A stretch of 64,000 nt of DNA, from contig OX579637.1 in NCBI GenBank assembly GCA_951230915.1, forward strand, positions 30,442,001-30,506,000. The letters run 5' to 3'. A program made the position numbers and the translations under genes. The DNA comes from Antitrichia curtipendula (Eukaryota > Streptophyta > Bryopsida > Hypnales > Leucodontaceae). How positions within the stretch are numbered: position 1 is the first letter of the stretch; each line of letters opens with the position of its first letter. This document shows positions 13,911 through 25,800 of this stretch, piece after piece. The notes under the pieces were generated by a model. The model made no database searches, was not told where the DNA came from, and saw only the letters and a list, made by a program, of their open reading frames with translations.

Positions 13911-14580
13911 CATGCCCAAGTTTATTCTATATTTTTTTTGATTCACGTGGAGATGCATGAAAATTATGCACAAATGAAATATTCTCATGGATTTAAATAT
14001 TTGAAGGCATTTGCAACTTCCACAAATTTGTTCAAGTGATTTTCCAAATCAAATTCCATGCCATTTGATGTAGGGAGCCATTAAAGTACACGCCCAAGTT
14101 TATTCCATATTTTTTTTGATTCACGTAGAGATGCATGAAAATTATGCACAAATGAAATATTCTCATGGATTTAAATATTTGAAGGTATTTGCAACTTCTA
14201 CAAATTTGTTCAATTGCCTTCCCAAATCAAATTCCATGACATTTGATGTAGGGAGCCATTAAAGTACAGGCCCAAGTTTATTCCATATTTCTTTCGATTC
14301 ACGTGGAGATGCATGAAAATTACGCACAAATGAAATATTCTCATACATTCAAACATTTGAAGGTATTTGCAACTTCCACAAATTTGTTCAAATGATTTTC
14401 CAAATCAAATTCCATGACAATTGATGTAGGGAGCCATTAAAGTTCAGGCCCAAATTTTTTCCATATTTTTTTTGATTCACGAGGAGATGCATGAAAATTA
14501 CGCACAAATGAAATATTCTCATGGATTTAAATATTTGAGGGTATTTGCAACTTCTGCAAATTTGGTCAAGTGCCTCCCCA
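13911..14580 (+). repeat. Segment repeated at about 16.2-17.1 kb
   Basis: CATGCCCAAGTTTATTCTAT occurs at 13,911 and 16,225 and TTGAAGGCATTTGCA near 14,002 and 16,316, both offset by 2,314 bp (13 x 178). Further on, TTCAATTGCC, CACGAGGAGATGC and TTTGGTCAAGTGCC are offset by 2,492 bp (14 x 178). The second copy therefore holds one extra monomer, consistent with unequal exchange in register. Confidence 0.78.
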
Positions 14581-15599
14581 AATCAAATTCCGTGACATTT
14601 GATGTAGGGAGCCAGTAAAGTACAGGCCCAAGTTTATTCCATATTTTTCATGATTCACGTGGAGATGCATGAAAATTACGCACAAATGAAATATTCTCAT
14701 GGATTTAAATATTTGAAGGTATTTGGAACTTCCACAAATTTGTTCAAGTGCCTTCCCAAATCAAATTCCATGACATTTGATGTAGGGAGCCATTAAAGTA
14801 GAGGCCCTAGTTTATTCCATATTTTTCTTGATTCACCTGGAGATGTATGAAAATTACGCACAAATGAAATATTCTCATGGATTTAAATACTAAGGCGTAT
14901 TTTCAACTTCTACAAGTTTCTTCATGTGCCTTCCCAAATCAAATTCCATGACATTTGATGTAGAGAGCCATTAAAGTACAGGCCCAAGTTTATTCCGTAT
15001 TTCTCTTGATTCACGTGGAGATGTATGAAAATTACGCACAAATGTAATATTCTTATGGATTTAAATATTTGGGGGTATTTGCAACTTCTACAAATTTGTT
15101 CAAGTGCCTTCCCAAATCAAATTCCATGACATTTGATGTAAGGAACAATTAAAGTACAGGCCCAAGTTTATTCCATATTTTTCTTGATTCACGTGGAGAT
15201 GGATGAAAATTACGCACAAATAAAATATTCTCATACATTCAAACATTTGAAGGTATTTGCAACTTCCACAAATTTGTTCAAGTGATTTTGCAAATCAAAT
15301 TCCATGACATTTGATGTAGGGAGCCATTAAAGTACAGGCCCAAGTTTATTCCATATTTTTTTTGATTCACGTGGAGATGCATGAAAATTATGCACAAATG
15401 AAATATTCTCATACATTCAAACATTTGAAGGTATTTGGAACTTCCACAAATTTGTTCAAGTGAATTTCCAAATCAAATTCCATGACATTTGATGTAGGGA
15501 GCCATTAAAGTACAGGCCCAAGTTTATTCCATATTTTTTTTGATTCACGGGGGATGCATGAAAACTACGCACAAATGAAATATTCTCATGGATTTAAAT

Positions 15600-18500
15600 A
15601 TATGAAGGTATTTGCAACTTCGTCCAATTGGTTCAAGTGATTTTCCAAATCATATTCCATTAGAATTTCATGTAGGGAGCCATTAAAGTCCAGGCCCAAG
15701 TTTATTCCATACTTTTTTTGATTCACGTGGAGATGTATGAAAATTACGCACAAATGAAATGTTCTCATGGATTTAAATATTTGAAGGTATTTGCAACTTC
15801 GGCAAATTTGTTCAAGTGATTTTCCAAATCAGATTCCCTGACATTTGATGTAGGGAGCCATTAAAGTACAGGCCCAAGTTTATTCCATATTTTTCTTGAT
15901 TCACGTGGAGATGCATGAAAATTATGCACAAATGAAATATTCTCATGGATTTAAATATTTGAAGGTATTTGCAACTTCGACAAATTTGTTCAAGTGATTT
16001 TCGAAATCAAATTCCCTGACATTTGATGTAGGGAGCCATTAAAGTACAGGCCCAAGTTTATTCCAGATTTTTCTTGATTCACGTGGAGATGCATGAAAAT
16101 TACGCACAAATGAAATATTCTTATGGATTTAAATAATTGGGGGTATTTGCAACTTCTACAAATTTGTTCAAGTGCCTTCCCAAATCAAATTCCATGACAT
16201 TTGATGTAGGGAGCCATTAAAGTACATGCCCAAGTTTATTCTATATTTTTTTTGATTCACGTGGAGATGCATGAAAATTATGCACAAATGAAATATTCTC
16301 ATGGATTTAAATATTTGAAGGCATTTGCAGCTTCCACAAATTTGTTCAAGTGATTTTCCAAATCAAATTCCATGCCATTTGATGTAGGGAGCCATTAAAG
16401 TACAGGCCCAAGTTTATTCCATATTTTTTTTGATTCACGTAGAGATGCATGAAAATTATGCACAAATGAAATATTCTCATGGATTTAAATATTTGAAGGT
16501 ATTTGCAACTTCCACAAATTTGTTCAAGTGATTTTCCAAATCAAATTCCCTGACGTTTGATGTAGGGAGCCATTAAAGTACAGGCCCAAGTTTATTCCAT
16601 ATTTTTCTTGATTCACGTGGAGATGCATGAAAATTATGCGCAAATGAAATATTCTCATGGATTTAAATATTTGAAGGTATTTGCAACTTCTACAAATTTG
16701 TTCAATTGCCTTCCCAAATCAAATTCCATGACATTTGATGTAGGGAGCCATTAAAGTACAGGCCCAAGTTTATTCCATATTTTTTTCAATTCACGTGGAG
16801 ATGCATGAAAATTACGCACAAATGAAATATTCTCATACATTCAAACATTTGAAGGTATTTGCAACTTCCACAAATTTGTTCAAGTGATTTTCCAAATCAA
16901 ATTCCATGACAATTGATGTAGGGAGCCATTAAAGTACAGGCCCAAATTTTTTCCATATTTTTTTTGATTCACGAGGAGATGCATGAAAATTACGCACAAA
17001 TGAAATATTCTCATGGATTTAAATATTTGAGGGTATTTGCAACTTCTGCAAATTTGGTCAAGTGCCTCCCCAAATCAAATTCCATGACATTTGATGTAGG
17101 GAGCCATTAAAGTACAGGCCCAAATTATTCCATATTTTTCTTGATTCACCTGGAGATGTATGAAAATTACGCACAAATGAAATATTCTCATGGATTTAAA
17201 TACTAAGGCGTATTTTCAATTTCTACAAGTTTCTTCAAGTGCCTTCCCAAATCAAATTCCATGACATTTGATGTAGGGAGCCATTAAAGTACAGGCCCAA
17301 GTTTATTCCATATTTTTTTCGATTCACGTGGAGATGCATGAAAATTACGCACAAATGAAATATTCTCATACATTCAAACATTTGAAGGTATTGGCAACTT
17401 CCACAAATTTGTTCAAGTGAGTTTCCAAATCAAATTCCATGACATTTGATGTAGGGAGCCATTAAAGTACAGGCCCAAGTTTATTCTATATTTTTTTTGA
17501 TTCACGTGGAGATGCATGAAAATTATGCACAAATGAAATATTCTCATGGATTTAAATATTTGAAGGTATTTGCAACTTCCACAAATTTGTTCAAGTGATT
17601 TTCCAAATCAAATTCCATGACATTTGATGTAGGGAGCCATTAAAGTACAGGCCCAAGTTTATTCCATATTTTTCATGATTCACGTGGAGATGCATGAAAA
17701 TTACGCACAAATGAAATATTCTCATGGATTTAAATATTTGAAGGTATTTGCAACTTCCACAAATTTGTTCAAGTGCCTTCCCAAATCAAATTCCATGACA
17801 TTTGATGTAGGGAGCCATTAAAGTACAGGCCCAAATTATTCCATATTTTTCTTGATTCACCTGGAGATGTATGAAAATTACGCACAAATGAAATATTCTC
17901 ATGGATTTAAATACTAAGGCGTATTTTCAACTTCTACAAGTTTCTTCAAGTGCCTTCCCAAATCAAATTCCATGACATTTGATGTAGGGAGCCATTAAAG
18001 TACAGGCCCAAGTTTATTCCATATTTTTTTCGATTCACGTGGAGATGCATGAAAATTACGCACAAATGAAATATTCTCATACATTCAAACATTTGAAGGT
18101 ATTTGCAACTTCCACAAATTTGTTCAAGTGAGTTTCCAAATCAAATTCCATGACATTTGATGTAGGGAGCCATTAAAGTACAGGCCCAAGTTTATTCCAT
18201 ATTTTTTTTGATTCACGTAGAGATGCATGAAAATTATGCACAAATGAAATATTCTCATACATTCAAACATTTGAAGGTATTTGGAACTTCCACAAATTTG
18301 TTCAAGTGAATTTCCAAATCAAATTCCATGACATTTGATGTAGGGAGCCATTAAAGTACAGGCCCAAGTTTATTCCATATTTTTTTTGATTCACGTGGAG
18401 ATGCATGAAAATTACGCACAAATGAAATATTCTCATGGATTTAAATATTTGAAGGTATTTGCAACTTCCAAAAATTTGTTCAAGTGATTTTCCAAATCAA

Positions 18501-19920
18501 ATTCCCTGACATTTGATGTAGGGAGCCATTAAAGTACAGGCCCAAGTTTATTCCATATTTTTTTTGATTCACGTGGAGTTGTATGAAAATTACGCACAAA
18601 TGAAATATTCTCATGGATTTAAATATTTGAAAGTATTTGCAACTTCGACAAATTTGTTCAAGTGCCTTCCCAAATCAAATTCCATGACATTTGATGTAGG
18701 GAGCCATTAAAGTACAGGCCCAAGTTTATTCCATACTTTTTTTGATTCACGTGGAGATGCATGAAAATTACGCACAAATGAAATATTCTCATGGATTTAA
18801 ATATTTGAAGGTATTTGCAACTTCGGCAAATTTGTTCAAGTGATTTTCCAAATCAGATTCCCTGACATTTGATGTAGGGAGCCATTAAAGTACAGGCCCA
18901 AGTTTATTCCAGATTTTTTTTGATTCACCTGGAGTTGTATGAAAATTACGCACAAATGAAATATTCTCATGGATTTAAATATTTGAAGGTATTTGCAACT
19001 TCGGCAAATTTTTTCAAGTGATTTTCCAAATCAGATTCCCTGACATTTGATGTAGGGAGCCATTAAAGTACAGGCCCAAGTTTATTCCATATTTTTCTTG
19101 ATTCACGTGGAGATGCATGAAAATTATGCACAAATGAAATATTCTCATACATTCAAACATTTGAAGGTATTTGGAACTTCCACAAATTTGTTCAAGTGAA
19201 TTTCCAATTCAGATTCCCTGACATTTGATGTAGGGAGCCATTAAAGTACAGGCCCAAGTTTATTCCATATTTTTTTTGATTCACGTGGAGATGCATGAAA
19301 ATTATGCACAAATGAAATATTCTCATACATTCAAACATTTGAAGGTATTTGGAACTTCCACAAATTTGTTCAAGTGAATTTCCAAATCAGATTATTTGAC
19401 ATTTGATGTAGGGAGCCATTAAAGTACAGGCCCAAGTTTATTCCATATTTTTCTTGATTCTTGTGGAGATGCATGAAAATTATGCACAAATGAAATATTC
19501 TCATGGATTTAAATATTTGAAGGTATTTGCAACTTCGACAAATTTGTTCAAGTGATTTTCGAAATCAAATTCCATGACATTTGATGTAGGGAGCCATTAA
19601 AGTACAGGCCCAAGTTTATTCCATATTTTTCTTGATTCACCTGGAGATGTATGAAAATTACGCACAAATGAAATATTCTCATGGATTTAAATACTAAGGC
19701 GTATTTTCAACTTCTACAAGTTTCTTCAAGTGCCTTCCCAAATCAAATTCCATGACATTTGATGTAGGGAGCCATTAAAGTACAGGCCCAAGTTTATTCC
19801 ATATTTTTCTTGATTCACCTGGAGATGTATGAAAATTACGCACAAATGAAATATTCTCATGGATTTAAATACTAAGGCGTATTTTCAACTTCTACAAGTT
19901 TCTTCAAGTGCCTTCCCAAA
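15600..19920 (+). repeat. Array region 3: mosaic with TACTAAGGCG monomers
   Basis: About 24 monomers drawn from several subfamilies. It holds the second copy of the 13.9-14.6-kb segment (16.2-17.1 kb), a 711-bp four-monomer repeat (CAAATTATTCC at 17,121 and 17,832, where one T of the usual AAATTTATTCC is missing), a partial third copy of the region 2 seven-monomer repeat (18.4-19.2 kb), and the tandem pair at 19,621-19,930. The mixed origin suggests repeated insertion or conversion from neighbouring blocks. Confidence 0.75.
17121..18240 (+). repeat. 711-bp four-monomer repeat
   Basis: The single-base deletion form CAAATTATTCC, then CACCTGGAGATGTATG, TACTAAGGCGTATTTTCAA, CTACAAGTTTCTTCAAG and TTTTTTTCGATTCACG occur in the same order starting at 17,121 and at 17,832, an offset of 711 bp (4 x 178 minus 1). 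The two copies differ at a few bases, such as TATTTTCAATTTC against TATTTTCAACTTC. Confidence 0.78.
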
Positions 19921-19930
19921 TCAAATTTCC
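19621..19930 (+). repeat. Tandem pair of TACTAAGGCG monomers
   Basis: The stretches from CCATATTTTTCTTGATTC at 19,621 and at 19,799 are 178 bp apart and agree through CACCTGGAGATGTATG, TACTAAGGCG, CTACAAGTTTCTTC and GTGCCTTCCC. This looks like a local single-monomer duplication. The second copy ends close to 19,921, where the 5.88-kb segment begins. Confidence 0.82.
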
Positions 19931-22440
19931 TGACATTTGATGTAGGGAGCCATTAAAGTACAGGCCCAAATGTATTCCATATTTTTGCTGATTCACGTGG
20001 AGATGTATGAAAATTACGCAGAAATGAAATATTCTCATGGATTTAAATATTTGAGGGTATTTGCAACTTCTACAAATTTGTTCAAGTGCCTTCCCAAATC
20101 AAATTTCATGACATATGATGTAGGGAACAATTAAAGTACAGGCCCAAATTTATTCCATATTTTTTTTGATTCACGTGGAGATGCATGAAAATTACGCACA
20201 AATGAAATATTCTCATGGATTTAAATATATGAAGGTATTTGCAACTTCGTCCAATTGGTTCAAGTGATTTTCCAAATCATATTCCATTAGAATTTCATGT
20301 AGGGAGCCATTAAAGTACATGCCCAAGTTTATTCCATATTCTTTTTGATTCACGGGGAGATGCATGAAAATTACGCACAAATGAAATATTCTCATGGATT
20401 TAAATATATGAAGGTATTTGCAACTTCGTCCAATTGGTTCAAGTGATTTTCCAAATCATATTCCATTAGAATTTCATGTTGGGAGCCATTAAAGTACAGG
20501 CCCAAGTTTATTCCATATTTTTCTTGATTCACGTGGAGATGCATGGAAAATACGCACAAATGAAATATTCTCATGGATTTAAATATTTGAAGGTATTTGC
20601 AACTTCGACAAATTTGTTCAAGTGATTTTCGAAATCAAATTCCATGACATTTGATGTAGGGAGCCATTAAAGTACAGGCCCAAGTTTATTCCATATTTTT
20701 CATGATTCACGTGGAGATGATGAAAATTACGCACAAATGAAATATTCTCATGGATTTAAATATTTGAAGGTATTTGCAACTTCCACAAATTTGTTCAAGT
20801 GCCTTCCCAAATCAAATTCCATGACATTTGATGTAGGGAGGCATTAAAGTAGAGGCCCAAGTTTATTCCATATTTTTTTTGATTCACGTGGAGATGTATG
20901 AAAATTACGCACAAATTAAATATTCTTATGGATTTAAATATTTGAAGGTATTTGCAACTTCTACAAATTTGTTCAAGTGCCTTCCCAAATCAAATTCCAT
21001 GACATTTGATGTAGGGAGCCATTAAAGTACAGGCCCAAGTTTATTCCATATTTTTCTTGATTCACCTGGAGATGTATGAAAATTACGCACAAATGAAATA
21101 TTCTCATGGATTTAAATACTAAGGCGTATTTTCAACTTCTACAAGTTTCTTCAAGTGCCTTCCCAAATCAAATTCCATGACATTTGATGTAAGGAACAAT
21201 TAAAGTACAGGCCCAAGTTTATTCCATATTTTTCTTGATTCACGTGGAGATGCATGAAAATTACGCACAAATGAAATATTCTCATACATTCAAACATTTG
21301 AAGGTATTTGCAACTTCCACAAATTTGTTCAAGTGATTTTGCAAATCAAATTCCATGACATTTGATGTAGGGAGCCATTAAAGTACAGGCCCAAGTTTAT
21401 TCCATATTTTTTTTGATTCACGTGGAGATGCATGAAAATTATGCACAAATGAAATATTCTCATACATTCAAACATTTGAAGGTATTTGGAACTTCCACAA
21501 ATTTGTTCAAGTGAATTTCCAAATCAAATTCCATGACATTTGATGTAGGGAGCCATTAAAGTACAGGCCCAAGTTTATTCCATATTTTTTCTGATTCACG
21601 TGGAGATGTATGAAAATTATGCACAAATGAAATATTCGCATACGTTTAAATATTTGAAGGTATTTGCAACTTCCACAAATTCGTTCAAGTGATTTTCCAA
21701 ATCAAATTTCCTGACATTTGATGTTGGGAGCCGTTAAAATACAGGCCCAAGTTTATTCCATATTTTTCTTGATTCACGTGGAGATGCATGAAAATTACGC
21801 ACATATGAAATATTCTCATACATTTAAATATTTGAAGGTATTTGCAACTTCCACAAATTCGTTCAAGTGATTTTCCAAATCAAATTGCATGACATTTGAT
21901 GTAGGGAGCCATTAAAGTACAGGCCCAAATTTATTCCATATTTTTTCTGATTCACGTGGAGATGTATGAAAATTACGCAGAAATGAAATATTCTCATGGA
22001 TTTAAATATTTGAGGGTATTTTCAACTTCTACAAGTTTCTTCAAGTGCCTTCCCAAATCAAATTTCATGACATATGATGTAGGGAACAATTAAAGTACAG
22101 GCCCAAATTTATTCCATATTTTTTTTGATTCACGTGGAGATGCATGAAAATTACGCACAAATGAAATATTCTCATGGATTTAAATATATGAAGGTATTTG
22201 CCACTTCGTCCAATTGGTTCAAGTGATTTTCCAAATCATATTCCATTAGAATTTCATGTAGGGAGCCATTAAAGTACAGGCCCAGGTTTATTCCATATTG
22301 TTTTTGATTCACGTGGAGATGCATGAAAATTACGCACAAATGAAATATCCTCATACATTTAAATATTTGAAGGTATTTGCAACTTCCACAAATTTGTTCA
22401 AGTGATTTTCCAAATCAAATTCCATGACATTTGATGTAGG
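19921..22440 (+). repeat. Long-range duplicated segment, copy 1
   Basis: It matches 25,801-28,320. Shared rare states are CAAATGTATTCC (19,969 and 25,849), CATATGATGTAGGGAACAAT, paired CTTCGTCCAATTGG monomers, GCATTAAAGTAGAGGCCC, TAAGGAACAA (21,190 and 27,071), GATTTTGCAAATC, ATATTCGCATACG and GGGAGCCGTTAAAATAC. Copy 1 has a 2-bp shortened GGAGATGATGAAAA near 20,717, and one TACTAAGGCG monomer at 21,118 where copy 2 has ATTTGGGGGTATTTG, so one exchange event followed the duplication. Confidence 0.86.
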
Positions 22441-22975
22441 GAGCCATTAAAGTACAGGCCCAAATTTATTCCATATTTTTTTTGATTCACCTGGAGATGT
22501 ATGAAAATTACACACAAATGAAATAATCTCATGGATTTAAATATTTGAAGGTATTTGCAACTTCTACAAATTTGTTCAAGTGCCTTCCCAAATCAAATTC
22601 CATGACCTTTGATGTAGGGAGCCATTAAAGTACAGGCCCAAGTTTATTCCATATTTTTTTTGATTCACGTGGAGATGCATGAAAATTACGCACAAATGAA
22701 ATATTCTCATGGATTTAAATATATGAAGGTATTTGCCACTTCGTCCAATTGGTTCAAATGATTTTCCAAATCATATTCCATTAGAATTTCATGTAGGGAG
22801 CCATTAAAGTACAGGCCCAGGTTTATTCCATATTTTTTTTGATTCACGTGGAGATGCATGAAAATTACGCACAAATGAAATATCCTCATACATTTAAATA
22901 TTTGAAGGTATTTGCAACTTCCACAAATTTGTTCAAGTGATTTTCCAAATCAAATTCCATGACATTTGATGTAGG
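22172..22975 (+). repeat. 535-bp three-monomer local duplication
   Basis: CTTCGTCCAATTGG, AATTTCATGTAGG, GAAATATCCTCATAC, CACCTGGAGATGTATG, ACACACAAATGAAATAATC recur 535 bp apart (for example about 22,206 and 22,741; ACACACAAATG at about 22,509 and 23,044). The second long-range copy at 28.05-28.45 kb has the set once, so the triplication of monomers arose in copy 1 after the 5.88-kb duplication, or was lost from copy 2. Confidence 0.83.
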
Positions 22976-23639
22976 GAGCCATTAAAGTACAGGCCCAAAT
23001 TTATTCCATATTTTTTTTGATTCACCTGGAGATGTATGAAAATTACACACAAATGAAATAATCTCATGGATTTAAATATTTGAAGGTATTTGCAACTTCC
23101 ACAAATTTGTTCAAGTGAATTTCCAAATCAAATTCCCTAACATTTGATGTAGGGAGCCATTAAAGTACAGGCCCAAGTTTATTCCATATTTTTCTTGATT
23201 CACGTGGAGATGCATGGAAAATACGCACAAAGGAAATATTCTCAAGGATTTAAATATTTGGGCGTATTTGCAACTTCTACAAATTTGTTCAAGTGCCTTC
23301 CCAAATCAAATTCCATGACATTTGATGTAGGGAGCCATTAAAGTACAGGCCCAAGTTTATTCCATATTTTTTTTGATTCACGTGGAGATGCATGAAAATT
23401 ACGCACAAATGAAATATTCTCATGGATTTAAATATTTGAAGGTATTTGCAACTTCCACAAATTTGTTCAAGTGATTTTCGAAAATCAAATTCCATTAAAA
23501 TTTGATGTAGGGAGCCATTGAAGTACAGGCCCAAGTTTATTCCATATCTTTTTCGATTCACGTGGAGATGCATGAAAATTACGCACAAATGAAATATTCT
23601 CATGGATTTAAATATTTGAAGGTATTTGCAACTTCCACA

Positions 23640-24900
23640 AATTTGTTCAAGTGAGTTTCCAAATCAAATTCCATGACATTTGATGTAGGGAGCCATTAAA
23701 GTACAGGCCCAAGTTTATTCCATATTTTTTTTGATTCACGTGGAGATGCATGAAAATTACGCACAAACGAAATATTCTCATGGATTTAAATATTTGAAGG
23801 TATTTGCAACTTCCACAAATTTGTTCAAGTGATTATCCAAATTAAATTCCATAACGTTTGATGTAGGGAGCCATTAAAGTACAGGCCCAAGTTTATTCCA
23901 TATTTTTTCTGATTCACGTGGAGATGTATGAAAATTACGCAGAAATGAAATATTCTCATGGATTTAAATATTTGAGGGTATTTGCAACTTCTACAAATTT
24001 GTTCAAGTGCCTTCCCAAATCAAATTTCATGACATATGATGTAGGGAGCCATTAAAGTACATGCCCAAGTTTATTCCATATTTTTTTGGATTCACCTGGA
24101 GATGCATGAAAATTACGCACAAATGAAATATTCTCATGGATTTAAATATTTGAAGGTATTTGCAACTTCCACAAATTTGTTCAAGTGAGTTTCCAAATCA
24201 AATTCCATGACATTTGACGTAGGGAGCCATTAAAGTACAGGCCCAAGTTTATTCCATATTTTTTTTGATTCACGTGGAGATGCATGAAAATTACGCACAA
24301 ACGAAATATTCTCATGGATTTAAATATTTGAAGGTATTTGCAACTTCCACAAATTTGTTCAAGTGATTATCCAAATTAAATTCCATAACGTTTGATGTAG
24401 GGAGCCATTAAAGTACAGGCCCAAGTTTATTCCATATTTTTTCTGATTCACGTGGAGATGCATGAAAATTACGCACAAATGAAATATTCTCATGGATTTA
24501 AATATTTGAAGGTATTTGCAACTTCCACAAATTTGTTCAAGTGATTTTCGAAAATCAAATTCCATTAAAATTTGATGTAGGGAGCCATTAAAGTACATGC
24601 CCAAGTTTATTCCATATTTTTTTCGATTCACCTGGAGATGCATGAAAATTACGCACAAATGAAATATTCTCATGGATTTAAATATTTGAAGGTATTTGCA
24701 ACTTCCACAAATTTGTTCAAGTGATTTTCCAAATCAAATTCCATGACATTTGATGTAGGGAGCCATTAAAGTACAGGCCCAAGTTTATTCCATATTTTTT
24801 TCGATTCACCTGGAGATGCATGAAAATTACGCACAAATGAAATATTCTCATGGATTTAAATATTTGAAGGTATTTGCAACTTCCACAAATTTGTTCAAGT
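23640..24900 (+). repeat. GATTATCC multi-monomer segment, copy 1
   Basis: The marker GATTATCCAAATTAAATTCC at 23,831 and 24,365 (534 bp, three monomers apart), with GCACAAACGAAATATTC before it and 180-bp TTTTCGAAAATC monomers after it, matches the pair at 28,997 and 29,533 (536 bp apart). The offsets between the pairs are 5,166 and 5,168 bp, different from the 5,881 bp of the sequence just upstream, so four monomers were lost or gained between the two duplicated blocks. Confidence 0.8.
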
Positions 24901-25800
24901 GAGTTTCCAAATCAAATTCCATGACATTTGATGTAGGGAGCCATTAAAGTACAGGCCCAAGTTTATTCCATATTTTTTCTGATTCACGTGGAGATGATGA
25001 AAATTACGCACAAATGAAATATTCTCATGGATTTAAACATTTGAGGGTATTTGCAACTTCCACAAATTTGTTCAAGTGCCTTCCCAAATCAAATTCCATG
25101 ACATTTGATGTAGGGAGGCATTAAAGTAGAGGCCCAAGTTTATTCCATATTTTTTTTGATTCACGTGGAGATGTATGAAAATTACGCACAAATTAAATAT
25201 TCTTATGGATTTAAATATTTGGGGGTATTTGCAACTTCTACAAATTTGTTCAAGTGCCTTCCCAAATCAAACTCCATGACATTTGATGTAAGGAACAATT
25301 AAAGTACAGGCCCAAGTTTATTCCATATTTTCCTTGATTCACGTGGAGATGCATGAAAATTACGCACAAATGAAATATTCTCATACATTCAAACATTTGA
25401 AGGTATTTGCAACTTCCACAAATTTGTTCAAGTGATTTTGCAAATCAAATTCCATGACATTTGATGTAGGGAGCCATTAAAGTACAGGCCCAAGTTTATT
25501 CCATATTTTTTTTGATTCACGTGGAGATGCATGAAAATTATGCACAAATGAAATATTCTCATACATTCAAACATTTGAAGGTATTTGGAACTTCCACAAA
25601 TTTGTTCAAGTGAATTTCCAAATCAAATTCCATGACATTTGATGTAGGGAGCCATTAAAGTACAGGCCCAAGTTTATTCCATATTTTTTCTGATTCACGT
25701 GGAGATGTATGAAAATTATGCACAAATGAAATATTCGCATACGTTTAAATATTTGAAGGTATTTGCAACTTCCACAAATTCGTTCAAGTGATTTTCCAAA

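Larger units (their letters stand above)
9440..15600 (+). repeat. Array region 2: GTGCCTTCCC monomers begin
   Basis: From about 9,760 onward many monomers read GTGCCTTCCCAAATC at m95-109 where region 1 reads GTGATTTTCCAAATC or GTGAGTTTCC. GATGTTGGG almost vanishes in favour of GATGTAGGG. Other local states are AAATATATGAAGG at about 9,895-10,620, CTTCGGCAAATTTG and CTTCGACAAATTTG at 12.2-13.7 kb, and CACCTGGAGTTGTATG. The block includes a perfect 180-bp tandem duplication at 11.0-11.4 kb and a 1,246-bp seven-monomer repeat. Confidence 0.82.
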